Assembly (NCBI GenBank): GCA_001270045.2
Contig: DF970689.1
Span: forward strand, 205,051-269,050
DNA from: Bacteroidales bacterium 6E
Lineage (GTDB): Bacteria > Bacteroidota > Bacteroidia > Bacteroidales > Prolixibacteraceae
DNA: 64,000 nucleotides
Direction of reading: 5' to 3'
Part shown: one piece after another, positions 1 through 10,803 of the stretch
How the letters are laid out: each line of letters starts with the position of its first letter
Numbering within the stretch: position 1 is the stretch's first letter
Made by a program: the position numbers and the translations under genes
Notes under the pieces: model-generated
The model's input: the letters and a program-made list of their open reading frames with translations, nothing else
Databases searched by the model: none
What the model was told of the DNA's origin: nothing

Positions 1-14
1 AATAGACACTACTG

Positions 15-842
15 ATGGAACATCATGAAAACATTAAGAATTTATTTCAGTCTCTTTTCGAAAAAAAAGATTTGATCCTACCTTTGTTCAAAAACCATAA
101 GATGGAAGATCAGAGGGTAAAGGTTGCGCAGCTACTGAAAAAATCAAAATATTCCATGGCATTTACAGGGGCTGGCATTTCGGTTGAAAGCGGAATTCCT
201 CCTTTCAGGGGTGAGCTTGGCCTCTGGAACAAATATGATCCTAAAGTGCTTGACATTGATTATTTCCATTCAAATGGGAAAAGAGCCTGGTTTTTCATCC
301 GTGAAATATTTTACGAGTTCTTTGGAAAGGCCCAACCCAATAACGCACATCGTGTTTTGGCCCGTCTGGAACATTCAGGCCTGCTCCAGGCGGTCGTCAC
401 CCAAAATATAGATAATCTGCACCAGCTGGCAGGTTCAAAACATGTTTTTGAGTTTCATGGCAATTCAAACCGACTGGTTTGTACAGAATGCGGACGGCTA
501 TCAGATATAAGCGACATTAATTTGGAAGACATTCCTCCGCATTGCCCGGTAGATGGCTCCATTCTTAAGCCTGACTTCATTTTTTTCGGAGAGGGAATTC
601 CCCCGCTTGCTTACGAAAAGTCGTTTGAAGCCGCCAGAGATTGCGAGGTCTGTCTGATCATTGGCTCCACCGGGGAGGTAACACCTGCAGCTTATGTTCC
701 AAATACAGCCAAACGCAATGGAGCAGTAATTATTGAAATTAATCCAGAGGAATCTCTTTTCACCCATTCAATTACGGATATACACCTTCGGGGAAAAGCG
801 GGAGAAGAATTACGAATTATCGAAAACTTATTGTTTGAATAA
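15..842 (+). CDS. Sir2-family NAD-dependent protein deacylase (sirtuin)
   Basis: Removes acyl groups from lysines using NAD+, giving nicotinamide and O-acyl-ADP-ribose; cytoplasmic. The 275-residue product has the family motifs in order: GAGIS at about 52-56 (NAD binding), QNIDNLH at 130-136, catalytic His148 in FHG, and a zinc half-site CTEC (Cys156, Cys159). The second zinc half reads CPVD, so Cys177 is present but the expected fourth Cys is Asp180; the zinc site is either three-Cys plus Asp or degenerate. An N-terminal extension of about 30 residues precedes the core, and Met30 (position 102) is an alternative start. The stop is followed by the fabG promoter region, so this is a separate unit. 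Substrate cannot be told from sequence. Confidence 0.9.
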   Translation: MEHHENIKNLFQSLFEKKDLILPLFKNHKMEDQRVKVAQLLKKSKYSMAFTGAGISVESGIPPFRGELGLWNKYDPKVLDIDYFHSNGKRAWFFIREIFYEFFGKAQPNNAHRVLARLEHSGLLQAVVTQNIDNLHQLAGSKHVFEFHGNSNRLVCTECGRLSDISDINLEDIPPHCPVDGSILKPDFIFFGEGIPPLAYEKSFEAARDCEVCLIIGSTGEVTPAAYVPNTAKRNGAVIIEINPEESLFTHSITDIHLRGKAGEELRIIENLLFE

Positions 843-939
843 TCAAACCGAAGTTTTGAAATTTCTCGTAAAAGGGGGATTTTTTGGACATCTGAAAGCT
901 GATTTCACCTAATAGTGGATTATTCGGGCACATAAAAAG

Positions 940-947
940 TATATTTG
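940..947 (+). promoter_or_regulatory. Bacteroidota -7 promoter element for fabG
   Basis: TATATTTG matches the TAnnTTTG consensus. It predicts a start site near 954 and a leader of about 60 nt before the fabG ATG. No good TTTG -33 element is seen at the usual spacing. Confidence 0.5.
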
Positions 948-1012
948 CAACTTCCTGAAGGAAATTGAATTTCGGACAGGAAAAAGTAATACCATTTTAA
1001 AACGAATCGTAC

Positions 1013-1759
1013 ATGAAATTACTCGAAGGAAAAACAGCAATCGTAACGGGAGCCTCCCGGGGAATCGGTAAGGCTATCGCTTTATGCTTTGCAGGTGAAG
1101 GCTGTAACGTAGCATTTACAGATCTTTTCGAAGATGAAAATATGAAAGCGACTGAAGCCGAATTGCTCGCCATGGGCGTGAAGGCAAAGGGCTATGCTTC
1201 AGATGCCAGCAATTACAGCGATACTGACCGTGTGGTTAACCAGATTGTGGAAGATTTTGGTGGAGTCGATGTATTGGTTAACAATGCCGGTATCACCAAA
1301 GACACCCTGCTCATGAGAATGTCGGAAGAGCAATGGGATGCAGTAATCAACGTAAACCTGAAGTCAGTGTTTAATTTCACTAAGGCAGCCCAACGTTCGA
1401 TGCTCAAGCAGAAAGGCGGATCAATCATCAACCTCAGTTCAGTGGTAGGCGTGAGCGGTAACGCAGGACAATCCAACTATTCTGCATCGAAGGCCGGCAT
1501 CATCGGTTTCACCAAATCAATCGCCAGGGAACTTGGATCACGCGGAATACGATCAAATGCCATTGCACCAGGTTTTATCATCACAGAAATGACTGGCAAA
1601 ATTCCGGAAGATGCCCGTAAAGCATGGGAAGAATCAATCCCAATGAAAAGGGGCGGTACTCCTGAAGAAGTGGCCAAAGTTGCCCTCTTCCTTGCATCCG
1701 ATCTGTCGTCATATGTCAGTGGCCAGGTCATTAGCGTTTGCGGTGCCATGAAAACCTGA
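1013..1759 (+). CDS. fabG: 3-oxoacyl-[acyl-carrier-protein] reductase FabG
   Basis: NADPH-dependent reduction of 3-oxoacyl-ACP in type II fatty acid elongation. The 248-residue length is normal for FabG. Visible features are the N-terminal Rossmann motif TGASRGIG (residues 12-19), NNAG around 86-89, and the catalytic YxxxK with Tyr156 and Lys160. The C-terminal part PGFIITEMT and the final SGQVISVCGAM follow FabG rather than generic short-chain dehydrogenases, although the last segment usually reads VDGG or similar, so a related SDR substrate cannot be ruled out. Monocistronic: its own promoter upstream and a strong terminator 24 nt after the stop. Confidence 0.88.
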   Translation: MKLLEGKTAIVTGASRGIGKAIALCFAGEGCNVAFTDLFEDENMKATEAELLAMGVKAKGYASDASNYSDTDRVVNQIVEDFGGVDVLVNNAGITKDTLLMRMSEEQWDAVINVNLKSVFNFTKAAQRSMLKQKGGSIINLSSVVGVSGNAGQSNYSASKAGIIGFTKSIARELGSRGIRSNAIAPGFIITEMTGKIPEDARKAWEESIPMKRGGTPEEVAKVALFLASDLSSYVSGQVISVCGAMKT

Positions 1760-1782
1760 TTGGGTTAAAATAATATTGAAAG

Positions 1783-1819
1783 GGCTGTATTCAGAATAAT
1801 TGGAATACAGCCTTTTTTT
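1783..1819 (+). terminator. Rho-independent terminator after fabG
   Basis: Perfect 10-bp stem ggctgtattc (1783-1792) / gaatacagcc (1803-1812) followed by seven T. Confidence 0.9.
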
Positions 1820-1978
1820 ATACTATAAAGCTTAGCTACTTAACTACATAGTACTGTCATTCAGTGAAATATAAAAAATGTATGACATAATTCCAAAATT
1901 TTTGAAATTTGTTGGACTGAAAGGGTTTTTGATCATATAAAATTCTTAACTTGAATGAGGGTAAGGAATAGGAGGGAT

Positions 1979-3895
1979 ATGACAGATAAACCGACATCGT
2001 ATCAGCTAAGCGTTTATATATCAGGCGTTTTTATCGTAATTTTCAGTATTTTTATCTATTGGTCTTTTCGAAATTCACAGATATTAATTCATGAGAATGC
2101 CCGACTGAATGCAGCACGTATCAGTACTGAAATCATCGGTAATATTGAAGAAAAGACCTATGTCATAGAGGAGCTCGGAAATAATCTGGCCATGCAGGTG
2201 CCTTTACTGGTGAAGTCATATGACATCCAGAAGTTCATGACCAATCTGGTAAATCGATACTCTTATGTTCCATCCATCCAGATTTACCTCGATCAGAAAC
2301 CCGGGAGTTCAAATCCAATTTTATATGTTGCTGAAAGAACCGATTCAACCGTGATATTTTATGAAGATGTTGAAATCGAGCAATTCTGTCATGCCTGCAA
2401 TTCGGTGCTTAGACCTATGATAGGCAATATTCCCTCAGGTTGGTCAGAAGCATATCGCTGCCCACGTGACAGCCACCTTGTTGTTCTATTTTACAAGGAG
2501 TTCAAATCTCAGGGCATTGATGGGGCGCAAGACCTAAGTGGGTATGTGTCTTTCGAATTATCGCTTGATTTTTTAAATGACCTGATTATTTCAACTCAGG
2601 TAGGGGAGCATGGTTTTGCTTTTCTGATGGATACGCTTGGAACCTTTATAACACATCCCAATGAAAACTTTATTCTTGACAGGACACTCTTCAATCTTCC
2701 AGATCAGGTATTTAAAGGTAATCCTGAGGAATTACATGCCATTCTTCGCGACAGTTCGGTTGAAATAGTTGTTTATCCAGATATCCTTAATCATGCCAGA
2801 AGCATTGCTTTCCAGACACGGATTCCGAATCCGGGCTGGATTTTGTCTGTTGTCCTCCCATATTTCGAAATCTATTATCAATTGCGTTGGTTCGTCTTTA
2901 AAATGATTGTCATCACTTTTCTCGCTGTAGCCATTATTTTTATTATAATTCCCTATATATCAACGAAGATATTGCATCCACTATCACAGGTAACCCATGA
3001 AATACAAAGTTTCAGTACAGAACAGTCAGAGTATGATGGTTACCTTCGAAATGAAGCAGAGGCGCTTGCAAACAGCTTGAAGCGTCTGAGAAAAATGTAT
3101 GAAAAATTCAGGATCAATGAAGCTGAATCAAATAAACAGCGGGAAATACTCGAAAGGGATCTCACGCAAGCATATGAGATCCAGAAAAGCATTATTCCTC
3201 CACCGGGAAACTGGATTCAGGTAGAAAAAGGGGTTCAGATTTTTTCTGTTTTCAACCCATCTAAAGTCGTTAGTGGAGATCTTTATGATTTTTTTATGAT
3301 AGACGAACGTTACCTTTTGATTACCATTGGTGATGTTTCAGGGGCAGGAGTTCCAGCAGCGCTTTTTATGGGAGTAGCCCATACTTTTATTAAAAGTTAT
3401 GCGAAAGGTAAAAAGGCAAAAAAAATTATCAGTCAGGTAAATATGGAACTTTGTCGTAATAATACCAACCAGTTTTTCCTAACCTTATTTCTTGGAATTC
3501 TGGATACCCAGACAGGTAATCTAAATTACTGTAATGCAGGACATAATCCTTCCTTCCTGATCAGGAGTGAAGGAAAGATTGATTTACTGGATAACGTTCA
3601 TGGTCTGCCGTTAGGTCTGCATGTAGATCGAACATACAGCGAATCAAATATTAAAATCCTATCCGGTGATAAAATATTCTTTTATACCGATGGTGTCACT
3701 GATCAGACCAATGAGCATGGGTTGGCATATGGAATGCCACACCTTCGCCTTTTCTTGCAGCACAATAAACATGGATCACCGGAAGAAATTGGCAACAGGC
3801 TTGTCAGTGAGTTAGAGCAATATGCCGGCACGAAAAGGAACCGGGACGACATCAGTATGCTGGTGATGCAATATTCGGGAATTAACGTAGATTAA
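1979..3895 (+). CDS. Membrane sensor with SpoIIE/PP2C-type serine phosphatase domain
   Basis: Probable signal-responsive phosphatase acting on anti-sigma-factor antagonists or similar phosphoproteins; inner membrane. An N-terminal membrane helix (about 15-35), an extracytoplasmic sensor region of about 280 residues, a second helix (about 308-330) and a HAMP-like linker precede the C-terminal PP2C_SpoIIE domain. Phosphatase motifs are visible: SGDLYDF, GDVSGAGVPAALFM, CNAGHNP, FFYTDGVTD and RDDISMLV, with the metal-binding aspartates intact. The open frame begins at 1955, but the ATG at 1979 has an AGGAGGG run five bases upstream, so I prefer it. No partner kinase or STAS protein lies next to it. 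The sensor ligand is unknown. Confidence 0.85.
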   Translation: MTDKPTSYQLSVYISGVFIVIFSIFIYWSFRNSQILIHENARLNAARISTEIIGNIEEKTYVIEELGNNLAMQVPLLVKSYDIQKFMTNLVNRYSYVPSIQIYLDQKPGSSNPILYVAERTDSTVIFYEDVEIEQFCHACNSVLRPMIGNIPSGWSEAYRCPRDSHLVVLFYKEFKSQGIDGAQDLSGYVSFELSLDFLNDLIISTQVGEHGFAFLMDTLGTFITHPNENFILDRTLFNLPDQVFKGNPEELHAILRDSSVEIVVYPDILNHARSIAFQTRIPNPGWILSVVLPYFEIYYQLRWFVFKMIVITFLAVAIIFIIIPYISTKILHPLSQVTHEIQSFSTEQSEYDGYLRNEAEALANSLKRLRKMYEKFRINEAESNKQREILERDLTQAYEIQKSIIPPPGNWIQVEKGVQIFSVFNPSKVVSGDLYDFFMIDERYLLITIGDVSGAGVPAALFMGVAHTFIKSYAKGKKAKKIISQVNMELCRNNTNQFFLTLFLGILDTQTGNLNYCNAGHNPSFLIRSEGKIDLLDNVHGLPLGLHVDRTYSESNIKILSGDKIFFYTDGVTDQTNEHGLAYGMPHLRLFLQHNKHGSPEEIGNRLVSELEQYAGTKRNRDDISMLVMQYSGINVD

Positions 3896-3918
3896 ACATT
3901 AGGCCTCATGGTCAAAAC

Positions 3919-3951
3919 AAAGGGGACATATCGACTGACATGCCCCCTTTT
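3919..3951. terminator. Probable bidirectional terminator between convergent genes
   Basis: Stem aaaggggacat (3919-3929) / atgccccctttt (from 3940) with one mismatch, A-rich on the left and T-rich on the right, between the phosphatase gene and the end of clpC. Confidence 0.6.
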
Positions 3952-3992
3952 ATGTATTTTAGAATGATTTATTATACCTGGATTTAATGTCC

Positions 3993-6530
3993 TCAGGCAT
4001 TATTTTCAGAATCCTGCATCTTAACACCATGGGATAGGATTTTCATCGTCAGTTTTTCATTTTTCTTGTCAAAACCGACAGAAATAACATCTCCGTGTGA
4101 AATTTTTGCCTTAATGATGATTTCGGCCATTTCATCCTCCAGGTATTTTTGGATTGCCCTTTTCAATGGTCTTGCCCCAAATTGGGGATCATAACCTTTT
4201 TCTGCAATGAAATCCTTTGCGGCAGGGGAAATTTTCAACTTATAATTTAGAGCTTCCACTCGCTTGTACAGATCGGCAATTTCAATGTCGATGATTTCGT
4301 GAATATGCTTCTTCTCAAGCGAGTTAAACATGATTACATCATCTATCCTGTTCAAGAATTCAGGTGCGAAAGCTTTCTTCAATGCCTTCTGAATGATATA
4401 CCTGGCATTTTCGTTATCATCTTCGGGAGTTTTGGCGAGGTTAAAACCAACGCCCCTTCCGAAATCTTTCAGATCGCGGCTTCCTATATTGGATGTCATG
4501 ATGATAATTGTATTTCTGAAGTCGACCACACGACCAAAACTATCAGTCAACCTGCCTTCGTCAAGCATTTGCAGCAAGAGATGGAAGACATCGGGGTGGG
4601 CTTTCTCGATTTCATCAAGCAAAACCACAGCATAAGGTTTTCTCCTGACTTTCTCTGTTAACTGACCTCCTTCTTCGTAGCCTACATATCCGGGAGGCGC
4701 ACCTACTAGCCTTGAGACCGAAAACTTCTCGATATATTCGCTCATGTCGATTCGTATGAGCGCATCGGTACTGTCGAAAAGGTAAGTTGCCAGCACTTTG
4801 GCCAGTTGAGTTTTGCCAACCCCCGTCGGTCCAAGGAATATAAACGACCCAATAGGACGGTTAGGATCTTTCAACCCAGCCCTGTTACGCTGGATCGCTT
4901 TTACCACCTTCTCGATGGCCTGATCCTGTCCAACGACCTTTCCCCTCAGGTCTTTATTCATATTCATGAGTCTGAGGCCTTCTGCCTGGGCAATACGGGT
5001 TACCGGAACGCCTGACATCAAGGCGACGACCTCGGCAACCTTTTGTTCGTCGACAGTCTCACGGTGATTGATCAGCTCCTTCTCCCAGGCATCCTTTTCT
5101 TTTTCAAGCAGGAGAAGAAGATTTTTCTCCTTATCACGGAAATTGGCAGCCAATTCAAAATTCTGACTCTTTACCGCAGTAATTTTCTCTTCCCTGGTAG
5201 CCTCAATTTTGGCCTCAAGATTAACGATTCGCTCGGGTACATTTATATTGGCAATATGTACCCTTGATCCTGCCTCGTCAAGAGCATCAATAGCCTTATC
5301 GGGCAAATAGCGGTCGGTAATGTACCTGGAAGTCAATTTGACACAAGCTTCAATCGCCTCAGGCGTATATATCACATTGTGATGATCCTCATATCTGGAT
5401 TTGATGTTATTCAGGATTTCTATGGTTTCGTCAATGGATGTTGGCTCGACCATTACCTTCTGGAACCTTCTTTCAAGGGCACCGTCTTTCTCGATATGCT
5501 GACGGTATTCATCGAGGGTGGTTGCACCTATACATTGTATTTCCCCTCTGGCGAGAGCGGGTTTCAACATATTGGCGGCGTCGAGAGACCCTGTAGCGCC
5601 TCCAGCTCCCACAATAGTATGGATCTCATCAATGAACAGGATTACGTTGTTCACTTTTGCCAGTTCATTGATAATGGCTTTCATTCGTTCCTCAAACTGA
5701 CCACGGTACTTGGTGCCGGCAACAATTGAAGCGACATCAAGACTGATCACCCGTTTATCGAAAAGCAACCTGGATACTTTTTTCTGGACTATCCTAAGGG
5801 CCAACCCTTCAGCGATGGCAGATTTTCCGACACCAGGTTCACCTATTAGTACAGGGTTATTTTTCTTCCTGCGACTTAGAATCTGGGCCAGGCGTTCTAT
5901 TTCCTTTTCCCTTCCAACGATCGGGTCAAGGCTATTTTCTTCAGCCAAGCGTGTGATATCAATTCCAAAGTTGTCAAGAACTGGGGTATCGGTTTTTTGT
6001 CCGGCTCCCTTTCTTTGTCCTCCCTGTGGGGTCTTTCTGGCAAATGAATCATCCGAATCCTCCGGTTCTTCTCCAGGGAAGTCACTTTTGGCTTTAGGTT
6101 GTTTATAATCCTGCATTTTTGATTTTACCATGTAATAGTTTACCCCTGAATCCCCCAACATAGTGGCTATGAGGTTATCATTGTCCTTCATGATGGCCAG
6201 AAGTAAATGACCTGTATTGACTACTGCACTCTTGAAAGCCCTTGCTTCCAGATAGATAACTTTTAAAGCCTTTTCAGCGGATTTTGACATGGCTACATCA
6301 GCGTCAAGATCGATCTTACGATTACCCCGAAGTTTTTTCTCCAGGTTCTTCTTAAGTCCAAGAAGATCAACGCCTAACGCCTCGAGGACCTCTGTTGCGA
6401 GCCCCTCTCCGTCACGCAATATCCCCAGGAACAAATGTTCAGGACCAATATAATCGTTTCCTAACCGGATGGCTTCCTCCCGGCTGTAGGCAATAATATC
6501 TTTGATACGTGGTGAGAATTGAGAATCCAT
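3993..6530 (-). CDS. clpC: ATP-dependent Clp protease ATP-binding subunit ClpC
   Basis: Hsp100 unfoldase that feeds proteins to ClpP or disaggregates them; cytoplasmic. The 845-residue protein has the Clp N-terminal double repeat (about 1-145), a charged linker, AAA+ domain 1 with Walker A GEPGVGKS (230-237) and Walker B ILFIDE (297-302), a middle region with a UVR-like segment (about 456-480), AAA+ domain 2 with Walker A GPTGVGKT (567-574), and a C-terminal D2-small domain. The UVR-like middle separates ClpC from ClpA and ClpB. Divergent from gyrA across 273 nt. No clpP is in the window. Confidence 0.95.
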   Translation of the reverse strand: MDSQFSPRIKDIIAYSREEAIRLGNDYIGPEHLFLGILRDGEGLATEVLEALGVDLLGLKKNLEKKLRGNRKIDLDADVAMSKSAEKALKVIYLEARAFKSAVVNTGHLLLAIMKDNDNLIATMLGDSGVNYYMVKSKMQDYKQPKAKSDFPGEEPEDSDDSFARKTPQGGQRKGAGQKTDTPVLDNFGIDITRLAEENSLDPIVGREKEIERLAQILSRRKKNNPVLIGEPGVGKSAIAEGLALRIVQKKVSRLLFDKRVISLDVASIVAGTKYRGQFEERMKAIINELAKVNNVILFIDEIHTIVGAGGATGSLDAANMLKPALARGEIQCIGATTLDEYRQHIEKDGALERRFQKVMVEPTSIDETIEILNNIKSRYEDHHNVIYTPEAIEACVKLTSRYITDRYLPDKAIDALDEAGSRVHIANINVPERIVNLEAKIEATREEKITAVKSQNFELAANFRDKEKNLLLLLEKEKDAWEKELINHRETVDEQKVAEVVALMSGVPVTRIAQAEGLRLMNMNKDLRGKVVGQDQAIEKVVKAIQRNRAGLKDPNRPIGSFIFLGPTGVGKTQLAKVLATYLFDSTDALIRIDMSEYIEKFSVSRLVGAPPGYVGYEEGGQLTEKVRRKPYAVVLLDEIEKAHPDVFHLLLQMLDEGRLTDSFGRVVDFRNTIIIMTSNIGSRDLKDFGRGVGFNLAKTPEDDNENARYIIQKALKKAFAPEFLNRIDDVIMFNSLEKKHIHEIIDIEIADLYKRVEALNYKLKISPAAKDFIAEKGYDPQFGARPLKRAIQKYLEDEMAEIIIKAKISHGDVISVGFDKKNEKLTMKILSHGVKMQDSENNA

Positions 6531-6749
6531 TCTATCTACTTAAAAATTCACATTGATTCAACAAAAATTATTCCTAAAAAGTTTTCCATCAAAATTACCA
6601 AAAAAACTGCCTGACTGACGGAGACCATCTGCCAAGTTATCCTCAAATTGGCCTAAATCGCTCTTTTCCTGTCAATCATTTGTTGATATCTTATCAGTCG
6701 ACCAGAGGATATGAATTGCTGAAAACCTGATAAAATCAGTTGATTTTAC

Positions 6750-6757
6750 TATTTTTG
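6750..6757 (+). promoter_or_regulatory. Candidate -7 promoter element for gyrA
   Basis: TATTTTTG fits TAnnTTTG, placing a start site near 6763 and a 40-nt leader before the gyrA ATG. No convincing -33 element. Confidence 0.4.
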
Positions 6758-6803
6758 TAGGTCTTTTTTGAAAAGTAAAACAAGCAATTAAAATTTATTT
6801 CAG

Positions 6804-9302
6804 ATGGCTGATAGCGAAAAAATTATCAGAATAAATATTGAAGAGCAAATGAAATCTGCTTACATTGATTATTCAATGTCGGTGATTGTTTCCCGAGCTC
6901 TTCCCGACGTCCGTGACGGTTTAAAACCGGTACACAGGCGCGTTTTGTTCGGAATGAATGAATTGGGAATAGTTTCCAACAAACCTTATAAAAAGTCGGC
7001 GAGAATAGTAGGGGAGGTTTTGGGTAAATTCCATCCTCACGGTGACTCATCCGTATATTTTACAATGGTACGCATGGCCCAGGAATGGTCATTGCGTTAC
7101 CCACTGATTGATGGACAGGGCAACTTCGGGTCGATTGACGGGGACAGCCCGGCGGCCATGCGATATACAGAAGCCAGGCTTTCAAAAATTGCCGAAGAGA
7201 CATTGGCTGACCTGGATAAAAACACAGTTGATTTTCAACCAAACTTCGACGAGTCTTTAACCGAACCCAAAGTGCTGCCAACACGGCTTCCCAACCTCAT
7301 TGTGAACGGAACGTCTGGTATCGCTGTTGGCATGGCTACCAACATGCCACCCCATAATTTAACCGATACGGTCGATGCCATCATCGCATATATCGACAAC
7401 CATGACATCACCATTGAAGAGTTGATTCCAATTATAAAGGCTCCGGATTTTCCTACCGGAGGCATTATTTATGGTTATTCAGGTGTGCGTGAAGCGTATG
7501 AGACCGGACGAGGGCGAATCGTCATCAGGGGTAAAGCCCATATTGAAAATGAAGGGGGTCGTGAAAAGATCATCGTTACTGAAATACCTTATATGGTCAA
7601 CCGGTCGGAGATGATACAGAAAACTGCCGATTTGATCAACGATAAAAAAATCGACGGGATATCAAATGTCAATGATGAGTCCGACAGGGAAGGGATGCGC
7701 GTTGTATATGAGTTGAAGAGGGATGCCATGTCGAATGTTGTCCTGAACAGCTTGTACAAGTATACCCAACTGCAAACTTCCTTCAATGTCAATAATATTG
7801 CATTGGTTAATGGAAGACCCAAAACATTGAACATCAAAGACCTGATCCGTCATTTTGTGGATCATCGTCACGATGTGGTCATTAGGAGAACCCAGTATGA
7901 GCTGGATCAGGCTGAGAAACGGGCCCACATCCTGGAAGGATTGATCATTGCCAGTGACAACATTGATGAAGTGATTGCCATTATCCGCAGTTCTTCAACC
8001 CCAGACCAGGCCCGTGAAAGATTGATGGAAAGATTTAATCTTTCCGAAATTCAGGCTCGCGCAATTGTTGAAATGCGATTGAGACAGCTTACCGGACTTG
8101 AGCAGGACAAACTCAGAAGTGAATATGAAGAGATCCTGAAGCAAATTGAATATTACAGAAGTGTTCTGGCTGATGAGTCTTTGCGCATGCAAATCATTAA
8201 GGACGAATTGTTGGAACTTAAAGCTAAATACGGAGACAAACGCAGAACAGAAATTGAGCAGAACGCTGAAGACTTTAATCCTGAGGATTTTTATGCCGAC
8301 GAGGATATGATCATTACAATCTCTCACTTAGGGTATATTAAAAGGACACCCTTGTCTGAATTTAAAACCCAGGGAAGGGGAGGAGTAGGCTCAAAAGGCG
8401 GAGCAACTCGTGATGAAGATTTCCTTGAACATATGTTTGTAGCTTCCATGCACAATACCTTATTGCTGTTTACCAAAAACGGTAAATGTTATTGGCTTAA
8501 AGTCTGGCAGATACCAGAAGGTACCAGGACCAGCAAAGGTCGTGCTATTCAGAACGTTCTGAATATCAGCCCGGATGATAAGGTTTTGGCTTACATAAAA
8601 GTAAAATCTCTTGATGATCAGGAGTTTATAAATAACAACTACATCATTCTGGCTACCAAACAAGGGATAATCAAAAAAACAACGTTGGAGGCTTACTCAA
8701 GGCCCCGGGTGAACGGTGTAAATGCCATCAGTGTCAGAGAAGGGGATGAGTTGATTGAAGCCAGAAGAACCAGTGGTAATCACGAGATCATGATAGCTGT
8801 TAGAAGCGGAAAAGCTATCCGTTTTAACGAAGAAATTGTTCGTCCTATTGGCCGTACCTCCATGGGCGTCAGGGGCATAACCCTTGGAAATGAACAAGAT
8901 GAGGTAATTGGCATGATTTGTGTGAATGATCCTACAGACGACGTTCTGGTTCTCTCGGAAAATGGCTACGGAAAGCGATCGAGCCTGGCTGATTACCGGA
9001 TAACCAACAGAGGAGGAAAAGGTGTAAAGACCATCAATATTACCGATAAAACCGGTAACCTGATCTCCATTAAGAATGTTGGAGACGATAACGACCTGAT
9101 GATCATTACGCAAAACGGATTAACCATTAGGGTTCCAGTCAAAACCATCCGTGTGATGGGAAGAGCTGCCCAAGGTGTAAGGATCATCAATCTGAAACAA
9201 GGTGACAGTATCGCATCCGTGGCAAAAGTCCGCCACGAAAGTGAAGAAAAGGAATCATCTGAACACGATGAAAATGTTGATGATCAGGTGCAACAAAATT
9301 AA
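6804..9302 (+). CDS. gyrA: DNA gyrase subunit A
   Basis: Breakage-reunion subunit of gyrase, introducing negative supercoils together with GyrB. The 832-residue protein carries the catalytic Tyr121 in AAMRYTE and the quinolone-pocket segment [10 protein letters not shown] (77-86). Ser82 is retained, but residue 86, equivalent to Asp87 of E. coli, is Phe. The C-terminal domain contains six-bladed DNA-wrapping repeats and a GyrA-box-like QGRGGVG (about residues 523-529), which supports gyrase over ParC. A short acidic tail ends the protein. Monocistronic, with the TPR gene starting from its own promoter 77 nt later. Confidence 0.95.
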   Translation: MADSEKIIRINIEEQMKSAYIDYSMSVIVSRALPDVRDGLKPVHRRVLFGMNELGIVSNKPYKKSARIVGEVLGKFHPHGDSSVYFTMVRMAQEWSLRYPLIDGQGNFGSIDGDSPAAMRYTEARLSKIAEETLADLDKNTVDFQPNFDESLTEPKVLPTRLPNLIVNGTSGIAVGMATNMPPHNLTDTVDAIIAYIDNHDITIEELIPIIKAPDFPTGGIIYGYSGVREAYETGRGRIVIRGKAHIENEGGREKIIVTEIPYMVNRSEMIQKTADLINDKKIDGISNVNDESDREGMRVVYELKRDAMSNVVLNSLYKYTQLQTSFNVNNIALVNGRPKTLNIKDLIRHFVDHRHDVVIRRTQYELDQAEKRAHILEGLIIASDNIDEVIAIIRSSSTPDQARERLMERFNLSEIQARAIVEMRLRQLTGLEQDKLRSEYEEILKQIEYYRSVLADESLRMQIIKDELLELKAKYGDKRRTEIEQNAEDFNPEDFYADEDMIITISHLGYIKRTPLSEFKTQGRGGVGSKGGATRDEDFLEHMFVASMHNTLLLFTKNGKCYWLKVWQIPEGTRTSKGRAIQNVLNISPDDKVLAYIKVKSLDDQEFINNNYIILATKQGIIKKTTLEAYSRPRVNGVNAISVREGDELIEARRTSGNHEIMIAVRSGKAIRFNEEIVRPIGRTSMGVRGITLGNEQDEVIGMICVNDPTDDVLVLSENGYGKRSSLADYRITNRGGKGVKTINITDKTGNLISIKNVGDDNDLMIITQNGLTIRVPVKTIRVMGRAAQGVRIINLKQGDSIASVAKVRHESEEKESSEHDENVDDQVQQN

Positions 9303-9321
9303 ATCCTTGTAATCAGGAGTA

Positions 9322-9351
9322 TTTGCAATAAGCAATAAAACTATAATTTTG
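9322..9351 (+). promoter_or_regulatory. Complete Bacteroidota promoter (TTTG-18-TAATTTTG)
   Basis: A -33 TTTG at 9322-9325 and a -7 TAATTTTG at 9344-9351 with 18-nt spacing, predicting transcription from about 9358 into the TPR protein gene. Confidence 0.65.
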
Positions 9352-9379
9352 TGTCAAATTAAAAATTAAAACACAGGCA

Positions 9380-10564
9380 ATGAAAAAGACATTATTATTT
9401 GTATCCTTTATTCTGCTGGGATCTGTGCTCTTCGCCCAACCAGGTAAGGTTTCAAGTGCGGTGAGCTTCAAGGAATCGGGGAAAATCGCAGAAGCCTTCA
9501 GCGCGATTGAGGAAGCGGTTGACGCCAATAATCCCAAAGCAGCTAAATCAGTTATTCAACCTCGTTCCTGGGAAGTCAGGGGAGAAGTATTTCAGGCTAT
9601 TTTTCAATCAAAAGATGCTGCCGTGAAAAAGCTTTCCAATGATCCATTGACTGAGGCAGTTAATTCATACAAAAAAGCTCTTGAACTTGATACAAAAAAC
9701 AGGATCGCTAAAAGTGTGAAAATCAAATTGACTCTTTTGGTGAATGACCTTACCAATCAAGCAGTTGAATCATTTAATGCCGAAAATTACGATAAAGCTT
9801 TGCAATCTTTCGAACAAATTCTGGATGTTCAGAATATTCCTGTGATGAAAGAAGATAATCCCAGCGCAGTTGATACAATCATTATTTTCAATGCAGGGTT
9901 AGCTGCTTATAATGCAGGTAATTACAATAAATCGATCCAGTATTACAAGGAAGCTGCAAAGCATGGATACAATGAAGGAAGAACATATCAGTTACTTTCA
10001 CAGGCTCATTTGGCAAACAAAGACACCACTGGGGCATTGACTGTTTTGCAGGAAGGTTTCCAGAAATATCCTTCAGATAACGGTGTTCTTGTTGAAATGA
10101 TCAACATCTACCTGACTGCACAGAAGACAGATGAAGCAATGAAATACCTCAATCTGGCCATTGAGCAAGACCCTAAAAATGCAACATACCACTTTGCCCA
10201 GGGAACATTGTTTGATCAGATCGGAAACCAGGAAGGTGCTATCAAGAGCTATGAGAAAGCCATTGAGGTTAATCCTGAATATTTTGATGCCTATTATAAC
10301 CTTGGTGCTCTTTACTATAATAACGGAGTTAAACAACAGGAGGTTGCAAATAAAATTCCTGCCAGCGAAAATGCCCGTTATGAAGAAGAAGTAAAGAAGG
10401 CGGACATCTGGTTTGAAAAAGCCCTGCCACTCATGGAAAAATGTCGTGAATTGAAGAACAATGATCCATATTCTTTGGAATCACTTCGGAATCTATATTA
10501 CCGTCTGAAAATGATGGAGAAATATGAAGAAGTAATGAAAGCTATCGAAGATAGTAAACAGTAA
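9380..10564 (+). CDS. Secreted/periplasmic tetratricopeptide-repeat protein
   Basis: Function unknown. The first 19 residues form a classic signal peptide (KK, hydrophobic core, cleavage before Gln in LFAQ), so the product is exported. The rest of the 394 residues is alpha-helical with several TPR units, clearest at about 175-205, 240-270 and 273-305, where NPEYFDAYYNLGALYYN is a typical TPR pair edge. Such proteins usually act as protein-interaction scaffolds in the periplasm or on the outer membrane. It has its own promoter and its own terminator. No catalytic domain is seen. Confidence 0.8.
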   Translation: MKKTLLFVSFILLGSVLFAQPGKVSSAVSFKESGKIAEAFSAIEEAVDANNPKAAKSVIQPRSWEVRGEVFQAIFQSKDAAVKKLSNDPLTEAVNSYKKALELDTKNRIAKSVKIKLTLLVNDLTNQAVESFNAENYDKALQSFEQILDVQNIPVMKEDNPSAVDTIIIFNAGLAAYNAGNYNKSIQYYKEAAKHGYNEGRTYQLLSQAHLANKDTTGALTVLQEGFQKYPSDNGVLVEMINIYLTAQKTDEAMKYLNLAIEQDPKNATYHFAQGTLFDQIGNQEGAIKSYEKAIEVNPEYFDAYYNLGALYYNNGVKQQEVANKIPASENARYEEEVKKADIWFEKALPLMEKCRELKNNDPYSLESLRNLYYRLKMMEKYEEVMKAIEDSKQ

Positions 10565-10572
10565 TACCATAG

Positions 10573-10600
10573 GGCGGGACCGAAAAGCTCCGCCTTTTTT
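10573..10600 (+). terminator. Rho-independent terminator after the TPR gene
   Basis: Stem ggcgg (10573-10577) / ccgcc (10590-10594), extended by a G-U pair, followed by six T. Confidence 0.75.
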
Positions 10601-10803
10601 CAGACACACAAAAATAACATAATATCAATTATACGACAGAAGGTATTTGGGAATCCAGGCAGAATATATGCCTGAAGGTTAATAGCTGAAGGTTGAACCA
10701 TTCACTTATTAGTCGGTTATATTCATTGGAAATTACACTTTTATCAATGCAATGAATAATTTGGCACTCATTCAAATTTATCAAATCCACTAAAACTTGA
10801 ACA

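Noticed and set aside
5710-6108. Long frames on the strand opposite clpC, secA, gyrA and other large genes
   Set aside because: They mirror real genes in other frames, have no start signals or recognisable domains, and are treated as shadows.
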